The position numbers were made by a program, and so were the translations under genes. Of a stretch of 64,000 nt of DNA, positions 46,408-58,286 are shown one piece after another. Numbering within the stretch: the stretch's first letter is position 1; every line of letters starts with the position of its first letter. The DNA is from Globisporangium splendens (taxonomy: Eukaryota > Oomycota > Peronosporomycetes > Pythiales > Pythiaceae): contig VFIW01000012.1 of assembly GCA_006386115.1 (NCBI GenBank), positions 310,001-374,000 on the forward strand, written 5' to 3'. The notes beneath the pieces are model-generated. The model ran no database searches. It had not been told where the DNA came from and saw nothing but the letters and a program-made list of their open reading frames with translations.

Positions 46408-46775
46408 TCAACTTGAAGAAGAGAGTACAGAAGAACCCAGCACCACAGTCAATGTACCTGGGCAAAAACGACAAAGTTGAAGAATACGAAGATGAGAATA
46501 CGATTAACACAAGCGAGACTCGACGTGCGGTGATGTATCTACAAGCACATGGGCGGGGTTCGTGGCGTCGGCGTCAAAACAGGAGAGAGAGCAGAGCGCG
46601 AATGAAGCGTGAGTGAAAGGAGAGAAGAAACAAATTGAGTTGTATGGGGTTTTCGTTTTTTTTTGTTTTTTCTCTTTTCTTTTTTTCATCAGTAGATGTG
46701 TAAATGAAACCACAAGACAAAAAAATGCTGCTATAACAAAAACCAAATGACAATTAAAAAAGAATCTCCACATCA

Positions 46776-48765
46776 TCATTCTCCGAGTTTTCCAAACTTG
46801 AGCAAATTGCGATACTTGTCCTTGATGTCGACGTTCGAGCGGTTCGCGAGCACGTCCGCGTACTTGGTCTTGATCATCATCCACACGTTCGGCAGCGCGC
46901 GGAACTCCTTGTAGCCCTTGCGCAACGCCTCCACCTCGGCGGGCGACCACCGCTTACGCTTCGCGCGTACTTTGGGCGACGGCGAGTCGTCTGCGCTCGC
47001 GGAATCCGACGGCGCGGTCTCCTGCTGGTCAGCAGGGGGAGGCGATGCTGCTGGTGTTGAATTGGTTGTGGTAGGTGCACCATTTCGTGAGATCTTTCTC
47101 ACTGGATGGCTGTTGCCTTCAGGCTCAGAAATGGTCGAGTCCGAGAGATCCCCAGACGCTACACGCAAACAAACAGACATCAACAGAAAATGGTGAGTAC
47201 CAAAACGAACGAGACAAAAATAAAAAGAGAGGTTCTCACTGGAGAAAGGGATCTTGGTCGACCAAATTCGGGGTTCCTCGTTCCCAGGTTCAGTGGTTGC
47301 TGCTGTTTCGGTCGATGGCTGTGCATCTACTACTGGCGTATCGTCATTTCTCTGTGATATCGACACCAATAAATGTGAGAGACAATTGGAAATATATATC
47401 GTCCAACTCGCAGAGACGTGCGTACCTGTGCTTCCGGGGCAATGGAGTACATTAAAGACATGTCCCGCCACGTCGTCGGACTTCCTGGGAATCGGCCTTC
47501 AGCAACTCCGCGACGAATTCGTTTTCTATCACGACAAAACAAATCAGCAGCTCTGTCATCAACCAAGCGCACCGCAAAAAGACACACGGTACAGTGCAGC
47601 AGGAAGGAAATGAAGACTTGCCTTGGTTTGCTTGCATCGTCGTTGTCGCCACGAAACCTGATGTCGATCTGGGTCGGACCGATCCCGGACGCTTCAATCT
47701 GGCACAGTGCGCGCTTCATATCGCGTCGGAATGGGGCTTCGTGCATGCGATGGCTCGAATAAAACTCGTCCCAGCGTGCCTTTTTCAACATAAGCAATGA
47801 CATCAGACGAGGTGACAAAAAGAAACCTGTCAGCGCGCAACATCAACCACAGAAATGCCTCGAAGCAAAGTGGAAAGAGTAGTTTTACCTTGGGCTCATC
47901 GCCTTCAAAGATCGCCGAGAAATCTGCGAGAAATTGCGCCAACACCGACGTTCCAGTGTCACCACTGCGCAAGCAAACAACTACGTAAATACGTGCTGAA
48001 GAGCCATCGTGAACGCATAGAGGCAGGAACACCTGAACAATTTGTCTTGCACCAGTTGAATGATATCGAATATGCCCTCGGTGCGGCACAACACGTCGCT
48101 TTCCAGTTTGAAGAGCTCTGCATCATGACCCTCAAACGCGATCGCAAACCGCTCCACGATAATCTGCACAAGTCCATGCGTATTACGCATACAGCAAGCG
48201 CCAATGTGTGTATGCGTCACATGGAAAACGTACGTGCGTCATGAGCTTGGACGAAAAGAGAGACTTCCATAGAACGCCAGGCATCTTGATGCACTATATC
48301 AGGAAGCCACCATAGAACCCCACACCGTTAGAATGTGCTGTAATCAGTCTCCATCAACAACAGCAGTACGCTTGATAGAATGCGCACCAATTGGATGAGG
48401 CGCTCGAATAGGAACACATAGTCGGGAGCTGCCTCTGGCGCGTTGAGCTCCTGTTTCATGGCGGCGATGAGCGAGCGCCACTTCAGATTGCTGTCGGCAG
48501 GCACCGACCACCCCATTTTCGTCATCAGGTTCATGACATCTGCACGCAAATCGCCACGTTACAGGTCATTACATAATCGCCGTACTAAGGCGCATATGAT
48601 ACACCCTGAGCACGTACTGTTGGCTTCCTCCAGCGCGCCATATTTGCTGAGAAACTCGGCCACGGTCTCCAGTGCCACTCGCATACTGGTGTTGTCGATT
48701 TTGAAAAGCAAATGCGCACCAGCGTTGCATATTGAGTTCGTAACAATGTATGCATCATGTTGCAT
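46776..48765 (-). CDS. TRF-like telomere-repeat-binding protein with C-terminal telobox Myb
   Basis: A multi-exon gene. The last exon (46776 to about 47160) encodes a basic linker (SPKVRAKRKRWSPAEVEAL) and a C-terminal Myb/SANT domain with the telobox-type third helix VDIKDKYRNL, as in TRF1/TRF2, Taz1 and plant TRFL proteins that bind telomeric double-stranded DNA. Upstream exons supply helical stretches (MRVALETVAEFLSKYGALEE, VMNLMTKMGWSVPADSNLKW, FAIAFEGHDAELFKLESD, VLAQFLADFSAIFEGDEP, FYSSHRMHEAPFRRDMKR), which may form a TRFH-like dimerisation domain. The exon between 48765 and 48621 joins the next in phase (EEANNVMNL). The 5' end is uncertain; I used the ATG at 48765. Confidence 0.75.
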
Positions 48766-49386
48766 TTCAGGTAAGAATGTTTATAACAAAGAAGCAGACA
48801 AATTTGTGGCAGCAGCGAATGGGAACACATGTGGTCCGCCCTGTGAGCACGACCGTGTCGCGATTGTCTTGCCTCTGCGTGAGAAGCGCACCCACGCTAG
48901 CCCACTTTGTATGTGGACAGTAAACGCATGGGTGCGAAACCATCGGTGCTTTCGCCATGCAACGCCGATTGTAAGAACACACCGCTGTCGCATTTGTTGT
49001 ACACAGTTCCTGCAACTTGTGGCCACAGCCATTTTTTAGGACCCCAAACGTCTGACTCGACAGTCGTCAAATCATGAGAGCAATCCCTCCCGACAACGTC
49101 GATCTTGATTGAAATTTGCCTTCTGCAATTTATGCAAGTCACATTGTGAACCAACATGTCATAAATACTCTCACAGTCAAATCAAATATCAATTATGAAC
49201 GATGCTCGAAATACGTGCTGTCCAGAAACAGCGACACCGTCTGCGCCACCGAACAGATAGCCGGCGATTATGCTGCAGTTGCATCTGGTTGTTTATCCTC
49301 CAGACACGACAGCGTCAATCAAATGCGCAGCACGCGAATGCCACCGTCACACGCCCTTTAGCCTCTCTCTGTTAACCAACTAGAGG
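48766..49386. other. Intergenic region, divergent promoters
   Basis: A 620-bp spacer between the TRF-like gene (minus) and the PH-domain gene (plus). No coding potential is recognised. It must carry both promoters or an upstream first exon of the TRF-like gene. Confidence 0.5.
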
Positions 49387-50373
49387 ATGGTCGCGCCGCC
49401 GTCTGTGAGCGACTCGAGCCGCCCGACGGACCTCTCGGCCGTCGACATGGCGCAGGTGCTCGCGGGCAACCTGCTGGCGTTCGACAAGCGCGAGAGCGAG
49501 TTTTCCGGCTGGATCCACGTCGCGGAGCTGCCGCCGTCGCTTGGAGCCCAAGACACCGCGTTGGTCTCCATGACGCACTCCGAGGAGCTACAGAGAGGCA
49601 TCAGCGAGAAGCTGCGCAAGAAGCTGCGCAAGGAACGGAAACGACTCGTGTTCCACCGCCGCTTCTGTCGCCTGCGCGAGCTCGTGTGCACGTTCTACGC
49701 GAACGATTCACCAACGAGCGAGCCGCTCGACCGGCTCGTGATCATCTCGGTGAATCGCGTCCACGACCGCAACAAGGCGTTCCAGGTGATCGACTACGAA
49801 GACCGACGGCTCGAGATGTACACGACGCTCGGCGCGGACTTTGAGGAATGGTACGACGCGTTCGCGTCCGCCGTGCGCACCACGCAGGTCGCCAAGTCGT
49901 CCTCGAACCGCGTGCCCGACGAGAAGCAGCACGAGCCACAGCATCGAGTGCGTCGGCGACGCCTTCGATCTGGTCGCAAGGCGACTGCGACAGCACCAGT
50001 GGCTCCGACCGACTCGAACGCAGAGGACGGGGAGGACGAGCAGGAGGAAGACGACCGCACGCGCACAGCGTGGCTGTACCTCGAGTCTCCGTGGTGGCGA
50101 CTGCACCACTCGCGACGACGGTGCTACTTTGTGCTCTCGAGAGCGACGCTGGGCTGTTTCAGCGTCAACAAAGAGGGGCAGCTCGCTGAAAATGTCGTGA
50201 CACTCGTCAAGTTCGCGTGCGACTTGGAGCACGAGTCCCACATTGCGCTCCACGTGACGTGCACGACGGGCAAAACTCTGCGACTCACGTGTCTATCGAA
50301 TGCGACGACAAAGCGCGTGATGCGCGACTGGGTCGAGCACTTGCAAGACGTCCTGGAGACGCCGACATCATGA
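49387..50373 (+). CDS. Protein with two pleckstrin-homology-like domains
   Basis: A single exon of 328 residues. The N-terminal half has a PH-like fold pattern: FSGWIHVAELPPSLG..., a strongly basic KLRKKLRKERKRLVFHRRFCRL, a strand series (DRLVIISVNRV, KAFQVIDYEDRRLEMYTTLG) and the closing helix DFEEWYDAFASAVRTT. The second half, after an acidic linker (AEDGEDEQEEDDRTR), is a cleaner PH domain that starts TAWLYLESPWWRLHHSRRRC YFVLSRATLGCF and ends with TKRVMRDWVEHLQDVL. PH domains bind phosphoinositides or proteins at membranes; the partner is unknown. The start at 49387 is the first ATG in frame. Confidence 0.75.
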   Translation: MVAPPSVSDSSRPTDLSAVDMAQVLAGNLLAFDKRESEFSGWIHVAELPPSLGAQDTALVSMTHSEELQRGISEKLRKKLRKERKRLVFHRRFCRLRELVCTFYANDSPTSEPLDRLVIISVNRVHDRNKAFQVIDYEDRRLEMYTTLGADFEEWYDAFASAVRTTQVAKSSSNRVPDEKQHEPQHRVRRRRLRSGRKATATAPVAPTDSNAEDGEDEQEEDDRTRTAWLYLESPWWRLHHSRRRCYFVLSRATLGCFSVNKEGQLAENVVTLVKFACDLEHESHIALHVTCTTGKTLRLTCLSNATTKRVMRDWVEHLQDVLETPTS

Positions 50374-50547
50374 TAAAGAGAAGGACGAGAAAGTATTTAT
50401 AAGGAACAACAAAACATCATGCAAGTGACATAAATGTACCCGTAATGTCCATACAACAACCTATTGCTTTCTTTTATTGCATGCATGCGTTTTTGACACA
50501 ACTCCACCTGATGCAATGTTGTTTTATGCAAAAATTCTGCGCCTTTT

Positions 50548-53500
50548 TCATGCTTGTGGCTCATTGCTGTCGGTGCGCACGTCAACGACGCGGAAGCCGT
50601 CGAAAAACTCCTTGTAGCTGATCACGCCGTCCTTGTCGCTGTCCAAGTACGCGAGGAGCTCCTCGATCTGGTCCTCCGAGAGCGGCGAGTTGAGCACGAC
50701 GTTGAACGTCGTGATGCCCGTGCGGAACTCGTCCTTGCTGATCACGCCCGAGTTGGTCTGGTCGAACATGCGGAACGCGTTGCGGATGTGGATCCGGTGC
50801 TGGTAAAACACGTTCGAAACCTGCTGCAGCACCGAGTTCTGCCATGTCATGTCACCCTTGGCCAGCACCGACTTCTCCTTGAGGTCGCCGATGCCGAACG
50901 CCGTCACAAACTCCTTGTAGTCGATCGAGTTGCCGCCGTCCGTGTCCACGGCGGCCATCACGCGCGCCATCAGTTCAGACGAGAACTGGAAACCAAGTTG
51001 CACCACGGCGTCCTCAAACTCCTCGCGCTGCAGCACACCGTCCTGGTTGACGTCAAAGCGGCAGAAATGGTCGTGCAACGAGCCATCGAGGGCGAAGAGC
51101 GCTTTTCCGATCTTCAGCAGCGCGTCCATGGTCTCAACGTCAATGTCGGACGCTGGGGTCGGCGCAAACGATGACTGGTCGTCCATGCTCGACACACGGC
51201 GCGCAAATGCAGGCTTGCGCTGCTGTGTCGGGGTCGCGCTGCTGCTGTCGTCGAGCGCCACGGGACTTGGTGGTGGCATTCCCGCGCCAGAGTCCGATGT
51301 GGAGTTCGGCGTCGCAGGTACCTGCTTCAGGTCCGTGAAGATGACCTCAAAGCGCTGCACAAACTCCGTGAAGTCGATGCGGCCGTCGTCGTTCGTGTCG
51401 GCCGTGCGCATGAGCTCGAAGATCTGCTGGTCTGAGAGCCCCGTGTCCATCTTCTTGAGCGTCTCCATGAACTCGTCGTACTCGATAAAGTTGTTGGCGT
51501 CCGTGTCAAACACCTTGAACGCCTGTTCGATGTTGCCAGCACCCATGGCGCGATACAACTTCTTGCAGATGAGCGAGATGATCGATTCCTGCCAGCCCGT
51601 GTTGTCCATCGCGTCGTTCTCAATGCGGTATCGCGCCAGGAACCGAGAGTAGTTGATCGTGCCCGTGTCCTCGTTCATGTTCGCGAGTCGCGGCTGGTAC
51701 GTCAGGAACGGCAGATCCAATTGCAACACAGACTTGAGTGCCTCGGCCCATACGAGACGCGGCACCGTGCCGTTGTGTTCCTGGTCGTGCTGCGTGAAGT
51801 ACCAAAAGAGCGAAGCCTTGTTGTCACAAATCCGCTCGGCGATCATGCGCAGCGTGTCGTCCTCGAGCGCACCCTGCAGCTCGGCGACCTCAGGAGCCTT
51901 GAACGTGCTCTCGTTAATCGCGTGCGCGTAAAACTGCTGGATCTCGGGCTGCAGATCTGGACCGAGCGTGAGGAACGCGCCTTTGTTCATCTGCGTGCCG
52001 CAGTACCGCGACGCCGAGAACAGCGTAATCAGTCGGCCGCCGTGGAGGATCTCAAAACCCTCAGGCACACACTCGTGGGACCGAATGATGAGCGCGATCT
52101 TGTTGACGAGGCAGAAATTGTTGGTCACATCGACACCAAACTCGACACCGGCGCCACGTTCCGACGGCTGACGGCTCGCGATCGAGCGCGGGTCACTCCA
52201 GAGCATGTCTTCGTAGATCTTGTCCTCAAAACCCTCCTGATGCAATGGCGGTTCGCGCTTACGTGAGATCTTCTTGAGATGTGCCAGAGTCACATTATCT
52301 CGCGAGAACAGACCGCCGTGGACGACAAAGATCTTGGATTGCAGCACGGCACACAGTGGCAACGACTCGAAGAGCGTCTGGAACCGTTCAAAGAGTTGCA
52401 CGGGACGCTCCGGGTCGTCATCTTCAACACCCGAGTACTTGGACCAGATCTCATCCTCAAAGCCCATCCATGAGTTCTGGTTGCGCGATTCGTGGTTGCC
52501 GCGGTTCAGGTACACGCTGTTCGGGTACAACAACCTGAAACTCAGCAGCGTCATCACAACTTCGACGCCGTAGATGCCGCGGTCCACGAAATCGCCATTG
52601 AACAGGTACTTGTTGGTCGCCGACGGCAAACCGTTGATCGAGAAAATGGAGAACAGATCCTGCAGTTGGCCGTGGAGGTCACCGACGACCGTGATCTTCT
52701 CGCCCTCGACCAAGTTAATCTCCTGGAGCGTCGGCAACACCGCGAGCGAGCGGATGCTCTCCTTCAGGATCTCCAACACGTATTTGTAGTGCAGCAGCAC
52801 GCCCTTCTTGAAGTCCTCGAGCATGTCGAGCACGTTGGCCAGTCGCAGTGGCCACGTGAGGTGTGGGCCGCGGTAGTCCGGACCGATCTGGATGTTCGCG
52901 AGCGCGAGCTCCGACTGCGTGCGCTGCAGTATGGACGACGATTTCTTCTTCGAGAGCATCGAGAGCGTGTGCTCGGCCGACTTGAACTTTTCCGACCGCT
53001 TCAGGTTGAGCTGCTCCTGATTGTTGTCCAACACGTTCCACGCATGCGAGAAGACCAGACGGCGGAACTAGTGCAACCAAATACAACGTAAGCAGCTGCT
53101 GCGCAACAAATGAACCAAAACCACAACGCACTCAAAGCAAACATAAAGTACATACTTTTTGCACGGCGCGAGAGCGGCGCCACGCGCTTTGGACGACGCA
53201 CGCAGCAGCATCTTCAGCAGAGAAGCGCTGTGGAGAGTGAAAGGGAGAAAAGCATAGCAAAGAGGCGCGTCAGCGAGAAGAGAACATCTACGAGCCAATA
53301 CCCAGCACACGTAGCAATCACGCAAGCAAACTACACATACTTGCAGCTGCTCCTCGCGCACAAACACGCCGTGGTGCGGCTTGCACTGGAAGTGGCGCTC
53401 ACCCTCCAATTCGCCGTCGTTGTCGCCCACGGCGCGGTCGAGCTCCACGCCGATCCACGCGCTGCGGCGCGACGGCACATACCGGATCACCTGCGCACCA

Positions 53501-53722
53501 CATTCGAAGGGAGATTCAGAAATCAAGTGCCACGACAAGCAGTCAAGTCACAGATTATAAAAAAATCAGACACAGCTCATATGACAGAACGAAAGAGGGG
53601 GAAAGTGGGGAATGCTGATAAGCAGACAGTATTAATAATAGAGACAGACGTACCCCTGCGTATTTGCCGTAGACGAGCACGCGCGCGCCGACCCCCACGG
53701 AAAGCATCGCGTCATCCGCCAT
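50548..53722 (-). CDS. CAP-Gly / IQ / PPP phosphatase / six-EF-hand fusion protein
   Basis: Four exons (53654-53722, 53341-53490, 53156-53227, 50548-53067) join in phase to 936 residues. Exons 1-2 make a CAP-Gly domain (VGARVLVYGKYAG | VIRYVPSRRSAWIGVELD, then VGDNDGELEGERHFQCKPHHG), a fold that binds tubulin tails and EB-type ends. Exon 3 gives an IQ calmodulin-binding motif (CVVQSAWRRSRAVQ). Exon 4 carries the PPP phosphatase core (VVGDLHGQLQDL, FNGDFVDRG, LNRGNHESR, IIRSHECV, LFSASRYCG). Six EF-hand loops follow (DTDANNFIEYDE, DTNDDGRIDFTE, DVNQDGVLQREE, DTDGGNSIDYKE, DQTNSGVISKDE, DSDKDGVISYKE). The IQ-phosphatase-EF-hand order is that of PPEF/RdgC, which usually has fewer EF-hands and, as far as I know, no CAP-Gly. 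A Ca2+-controlled phosphatase tethered to microtubules is inferred. Confidence 0.92.
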
Positions 53723-54473
53723 CTTCCCTTCTTTGTGTGCGTGCGAGTGGGTCTGCTTCTTTCTCCTGTTTTGGCTCGATGGAGGGCACGCGCCTCGTTG
53801 TTTGATGTCGTGCGATGGCTCCGCAAAAAGAGGTCTAATAGGTGGGTGAGGCTGTTCAACATTAATTTAGCGAGTCTGAGACTGGTTTATTCTGATTTCT
53901 GAGACCACATGGGATGATCTTTTCATGAACCTGGCAGTGACGAACAGTAGGAAAAGAAAGAAAAGAACCAAGCGCAATGTGAGCCACACCGTGGACTTTA
54001 ATAAAACCAAGAAGCAAGTGGTTTTATTAACAGCGGATGGCACGTGCTGCATTGGAATCCAATCCGCGCAGAATCCGTATGTAATAACCACTGCTTGGAC
54101 AGACTATTCGGACATTCTTGCCAACCATTTTGGCATCACGCATGTCGCAATGCGATGGAAGATTGCGTTGTATTCAATTCTCGCAATAATTGTCTGATTC
54201 TCTCTAATCTCATACTCAGTGGTCATCCTTCGCGTCTCAGTCAAGGTTGTACGAAGGGGAGTGTATGTCTTCTGCTTCAACACCCACCCAATTGTCCAAT
54301 CACCCAGAATCAACCAACCCACGTTACACTCTCCTTGTCCCAGTTTGCCCCATCGTGTCCATGACGTGTGACCCGACCACAAGGCAACCAAAAAACCTCG
54401 GGGGATGGGGAGCTCGAGGCGACAGCCATTGTGCAGCAGCAATACATAACACGTGCATCGAAGAGTTTCAAAC
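53723..54473. other. Intergenic region, divergent promoters
   Basis: Spacer between two divergent genes. A 90-codon frame at 53928-54197 (with KTKKQVVLLTADGTCCIGIQ) has no recognisable family and no supporting context, so I do not call it a gene. Confidence 0.45.
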
Positions 54474-56730
54474 ATGGAAATGCCGAAGGCGTGTCCGCCC
54501 TCGGACGCGCATGTGAGTCCTTCTTATTTATGGCTCTGCATATGTAACCACTCGTATGTGCATATGCTAATCTGTGTGCTGCTATTGCTGTGTACCTATA
54601 TAGCAGTTGCGTCAACGCTACTTGGCGCTCTTACAGGGCGAGTCGGTCATCAGTACGCCGCCTCTCTATTTCGCTTGTTTTGCGCATGGTACAACAATCG
54701 CTGACCTGTAAATGCATATGTGTAGACGAACACGATGCGGTGATTGATACGGATTACGAGCGCTGGCGGGAGCTCAAGCGCATGGTGATCGTGTTTGGGC
54801 TGCCGCGGATAGACGCGAACGCTCTGCAGATGTCGTCACACACGAAGAAGAAGAAGAAGAAGAAAAAGGTCGCAGCAAGCAAGCAGCAGGAGAGCGACGG
54901 AGCATCGATAGCAGAGGGAGACAAAGACGCGAATGTGCCGGAAGCGCGCACGCCGAAGGAGCACGAGGCGGACGAGCTGCTGGCTGCGGAGGATGTGCAC
55001 ATGGAGGACGCGTGTGGAGATGAAGACGCGCAAGAGCAGCACGAGGAAGAGAACTGCTCGTTACGCGGCCGCGTCTGGAAGGTGTTTCTTGGCGTACATG
55101 CAGAGATCGACAGGGGAAAATACGCCGAAATGGCAGAACGCGGTGCGTCCTACTGCGACGACGATATCCGCAACGACACATTTCGGTGCGTACGATATCG
55201 ATTGAGCCTACCATTCGTGTTAGGCAGCGAGTCGCTCATTTGTTGGAATGTTTGTGTCTGATGCTAGGACTTTTCGCGGCGATCCAGCGTTTGCGCAGCG
55301 TGTCCCGGAAGAAAAACTCGTTCGTCTGCTGAACGTGTTTATCAATGAACTGGTTCGTTCCCCTTAGCGTCAGACGAAAGCTCTTGCATAGCACATTTGG
55401 TGCTCATGACAACGCTTCTTATGTCTATGGCTTTATCTTGCCCTCAGGGCTCCAATTCCAGTTCCACTGGCAATAGCGAGAGCAAAACGACTTCGCCTGA
55501 CCATCCAGACTACATTCGGTACGTATCACAAGATTATGTGAGTGTCTTGACTTGAGCTGCCAGACACCAAATTCATTCGGCATTTCTCTCTATCTTCTGT
55601 GTGCAGATACGTGCAGGGCATGAACATCCTGTGTGCACCACTGCTGTACGTGATGCCCGAAGCCGATGCGTACTACACATTTTGCAACCTGATCGTGAAG
55701 CACTGTCCACACTACATGGCGCCCAAGCTGAAAGGTGTCGAAAGTGGCTGTCTGCTCGTCGACAAATGTCTACAAACGGTATGCTGTGATGCGATGGGGA
55801 TTCTAGCTTGCATTTTCATTCGAGTGAAGCCTCACTTCGTTTTGTGTGTTTGTTGTCTGTTGATTTTGCGAAACCTAGCTGGATCCTGATTTATTTAACC
55901 ACTTGAACACTCGCGGGATCACTGCGCGGATCTACGCCCTGCCACTGATCCTGAGCCTGTTTGCTTGTGTGCCGCCATTGCACGAGCTGCTGCGAGTTTG
56001 GGACGTGGTGCGATGTGCTTGCATTGTTTGTCTTTGTGGCTGGTGTTGATGGTCTCACGGTTGTTACATTATGTCGCTACTACGTTTGTGCCGCCAGTTG
56101 TTTGCCGTTGGAGTCCACTTTGTTGTCGTGCTGGCAGTGGCGCATACGATGCTCCTTCGTGACCAATTGCTGCAAAAGTATGGCATCGAGCACGCGCCAA
56201 CATGTCACCATAACCGATTGCTAACTTAACTTGTGCTATTGTGCTGTTGATTTGGTGTAGGGACATGGACTTGATGAAGATTCTGAGTCTACGCTTTGCA
56301 CCAGCACTGCAGTCGGATTTGCTCATCTCGGTTGCTTTGCGGGTATGTGCCCCCAAAACGGAGACTCCAGTGAATCAGGCGGATGTTAATGATGATGACC
56401 TGTGTGTTTTGTTGTACCTGTTCTCTTTGCCGCCATTAGCTTCTGCATCAGCTACCGGACGAATTGCTGTATGAAATCGCTCGCCATCCGTTCGAAAATG
56501 CCGATTTAGCGTCAAGTCTCCCGTTTTCCGCAGAAACCGTTGAGATCGTTATGGAGAAATTGCGAGGGTGCAGGGGACAACAACAGCAGCAGCAAGGTAG
56601 CGACTGCGGATCGATTCTGTCGTGTCCTAATGGTGTTTGTACTATTTCTTAACATCGAATGATGGTGGCAATACGGTCGTTTGTAGCTTCTGCTTCAAAT
56701 GGGTACAGAGATCGATCTTCAAGGATCTGA
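54474..56730 (+). CDS. TBC-domain GTPase-activating protein, Bub2/Cdc16-like
   Basis: Eleven exons join in phase (54474-54512, 54607-54652, 54726-55185, 55268-55352, 55448-55518, 55607-55778, 55879-56004, 56098-56177, 56261-56342, 56440-56596, 56687-56730) to 453 residues. The TBC core is clear: RYVQGMNILCAPLLYVMPEA, YYTFCNLIVKHCPHYM, GVESGCLLVDKCLQT, ITARIYALPLILSLFACVPP, LLRVWDLFAVGVHF. The sequence is closest to fission-yeast Cdc16/budding-yeast Bub2, a GAP for the mitotic-exit/septation GTPase. A Lys-rich, acidic insertion (about residues 50-130, with a KKKKKKKK run) breaks the N-terminal part. The TBC Arg finger (IxxDxxR) region is shortened (DDIRNDTFRTFRGDPAF) and should be checked. No lesion. 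Confidence 0.88.
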
Positions 56731-57198
56731 GAAGGATCGAGACAAATTGCCTGCTGCTGCAGCTACAGCATCTGCTCACAGCGTTGTTGCGGTGGTAGGT
56801 ACGTCAGCGTCTCGACCGCGATGGAAAATCTAAAGAATAGGAGCGTCTTGAAAGCGCCTCCCCACAACAAAACGAATATTTATCAACGAAGCAGTAGATG
56901 CACACCTGCGTGGGCTATTGCTTCAGACAAGGGATAGAGGAAACGAGAAATAAAAGCTGAGATGAAGGAAGAGCGCCATTCACAAAGCCACTTGCTTATA
57001 CGAAGCGCGTATAGTCCACAAGTGAGTAGTCCGATGATTCTTCTTCCTTTCAGTCTATTGCTCAAATGTCGGTCGCGCATGACGGCGAGGGTGAACGTTC
57101 AACGTCGGCAAAACTCATTTTGACGAGAGCCATATGCACAGCGTCGCTATTTGCTTAACTGGGGTTCGCTGGCACTGGCGCCGCCTGTTTGCTTCTCT
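56731..57198. other. Short convergent spacer
   Basis: 3' flanks of the TBC gene (plus) and the TMEM208 gene (minus). No coding potential is seen. Confidence 0.5.
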
Positions 57199-58061
57199 CT
57201 AGTATCCGCGCTTGAACTTTGGGCGTTGGGCTTTGCGTTCAGCTTTCTCCTTCTTCTTCAAGGTTGCCGCGTCATCCTCGACCTCCGACGCATCCGGGGT
57301 GAACACGTACTTGAGGAGCATCTTGCCACCATGGTACAGCAAGAAGCCAGGAATCTGTCGATCAGCGCACACACACACACATGTATACAAAAAGTAAGCC
57401 AACCCCTCCCATTCGACATTAGAGTGTGCTTCCTGTGTCCACGTACAGCGAGGAAGAAGAGCCAAAAGTAGTCCGAGATCAGCAGACCCGCTTGCACGAA
57501 GAGCGTGATCAACAGCACGTCCATCGCGTACCTGTCCCCATACAAACAAAGCAGCTACCATCAGCACCGCAGCTATGGTAGATGAGCACATGGCACGCCA
57601 ACTTACTCGCTCGGCCCGCCTTCTTCCGCAGCGCTGACGACCCACGAGTAGCTCATGTACGTTGTCCCCAAGAGGAAGGCGTACCCGACAAGCGTCCATC
57701 GCGTCACGCTGTCGTAGTGCCACATGATCCGGTACAGCAAGTAGAGCACCTGCATGTTCATACAATGCGTTAGGTCAGTCCCCCCTTCCCGCGCTGCTTA
57801 TCGTCACAGCGCAAGAGCTAGAGCACGCAGCAAACGTACGTTAATAGGCACAATCCACTGCTGGAGCCGCGCGCTCAGCGACACACTTGCTTTCGCTGCT
57901 TTCTTGGCTGCTTGGTTTGCCTGCACGCACAATGCCAAGCACAACGACAGGTGTTAGACGCACAGCGCGCCTCTACCGTATACACGCGCGCTGTTGTTGT
58001 GATTGGGCGGCAGCGCATGGCTGCATTGATCGCCGCTCGCCATCTTCTTCGTTCGCACCAT
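57199..58061 (-). CDS. TMEM208/SND2-like ER membrane protein
   Basis: Five exons are supported: about 57984-58061 (start at 58061 or 58043), 57840-57920, 57607-57749, 57447-57531 and 57199-57354. They give about 174-180 residues, the usual size of TMEM208. A short basic Ala/Lys N-terminus (ANQAAKKAAKASVSLSARLQ) precedes TM helices (VLYLLYRIMWHY, LVGYAFLLGTTYMSYSWVV, MDVLLITLFVQAGLLISDYF, FLLYHGGKMLLKYVF). The basic C-terminal tail is KKKEKAERKAQRPKFKRGY. TMEM208/SND2 works in an SRP-independent route for inserting proteins into the ER membrane. Exon 1 is the least certain part. Confidence 0.8.
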
Positions 58062-58286
58062 GTTGTCAGTCTGCTTTTCGTTCAAGACCTCGAGTTCCCA
58101 TCACATAAAATGATACGGGTCAGCATGCAACTTTGTATCGGAAACCACAGATTATCAATTATTGCCACACAAAATCGTCTTAAACAGGATTTCGCATTGT
58201 GACAGGTTTGGGACCCGAAAGGGCGTGGAGAGCAGTGGAATGGACACCGTCTGAACAGGCAGTTAATCAATCAGCTGCCTAAGAGA

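Noticed and set aside
53928..54197. A 90-codon frame with a basic N-terminus and hydrophobic end.
   Set aside because: No family match, AT-rich divergent-promoter setting and no splice or neighbour support.
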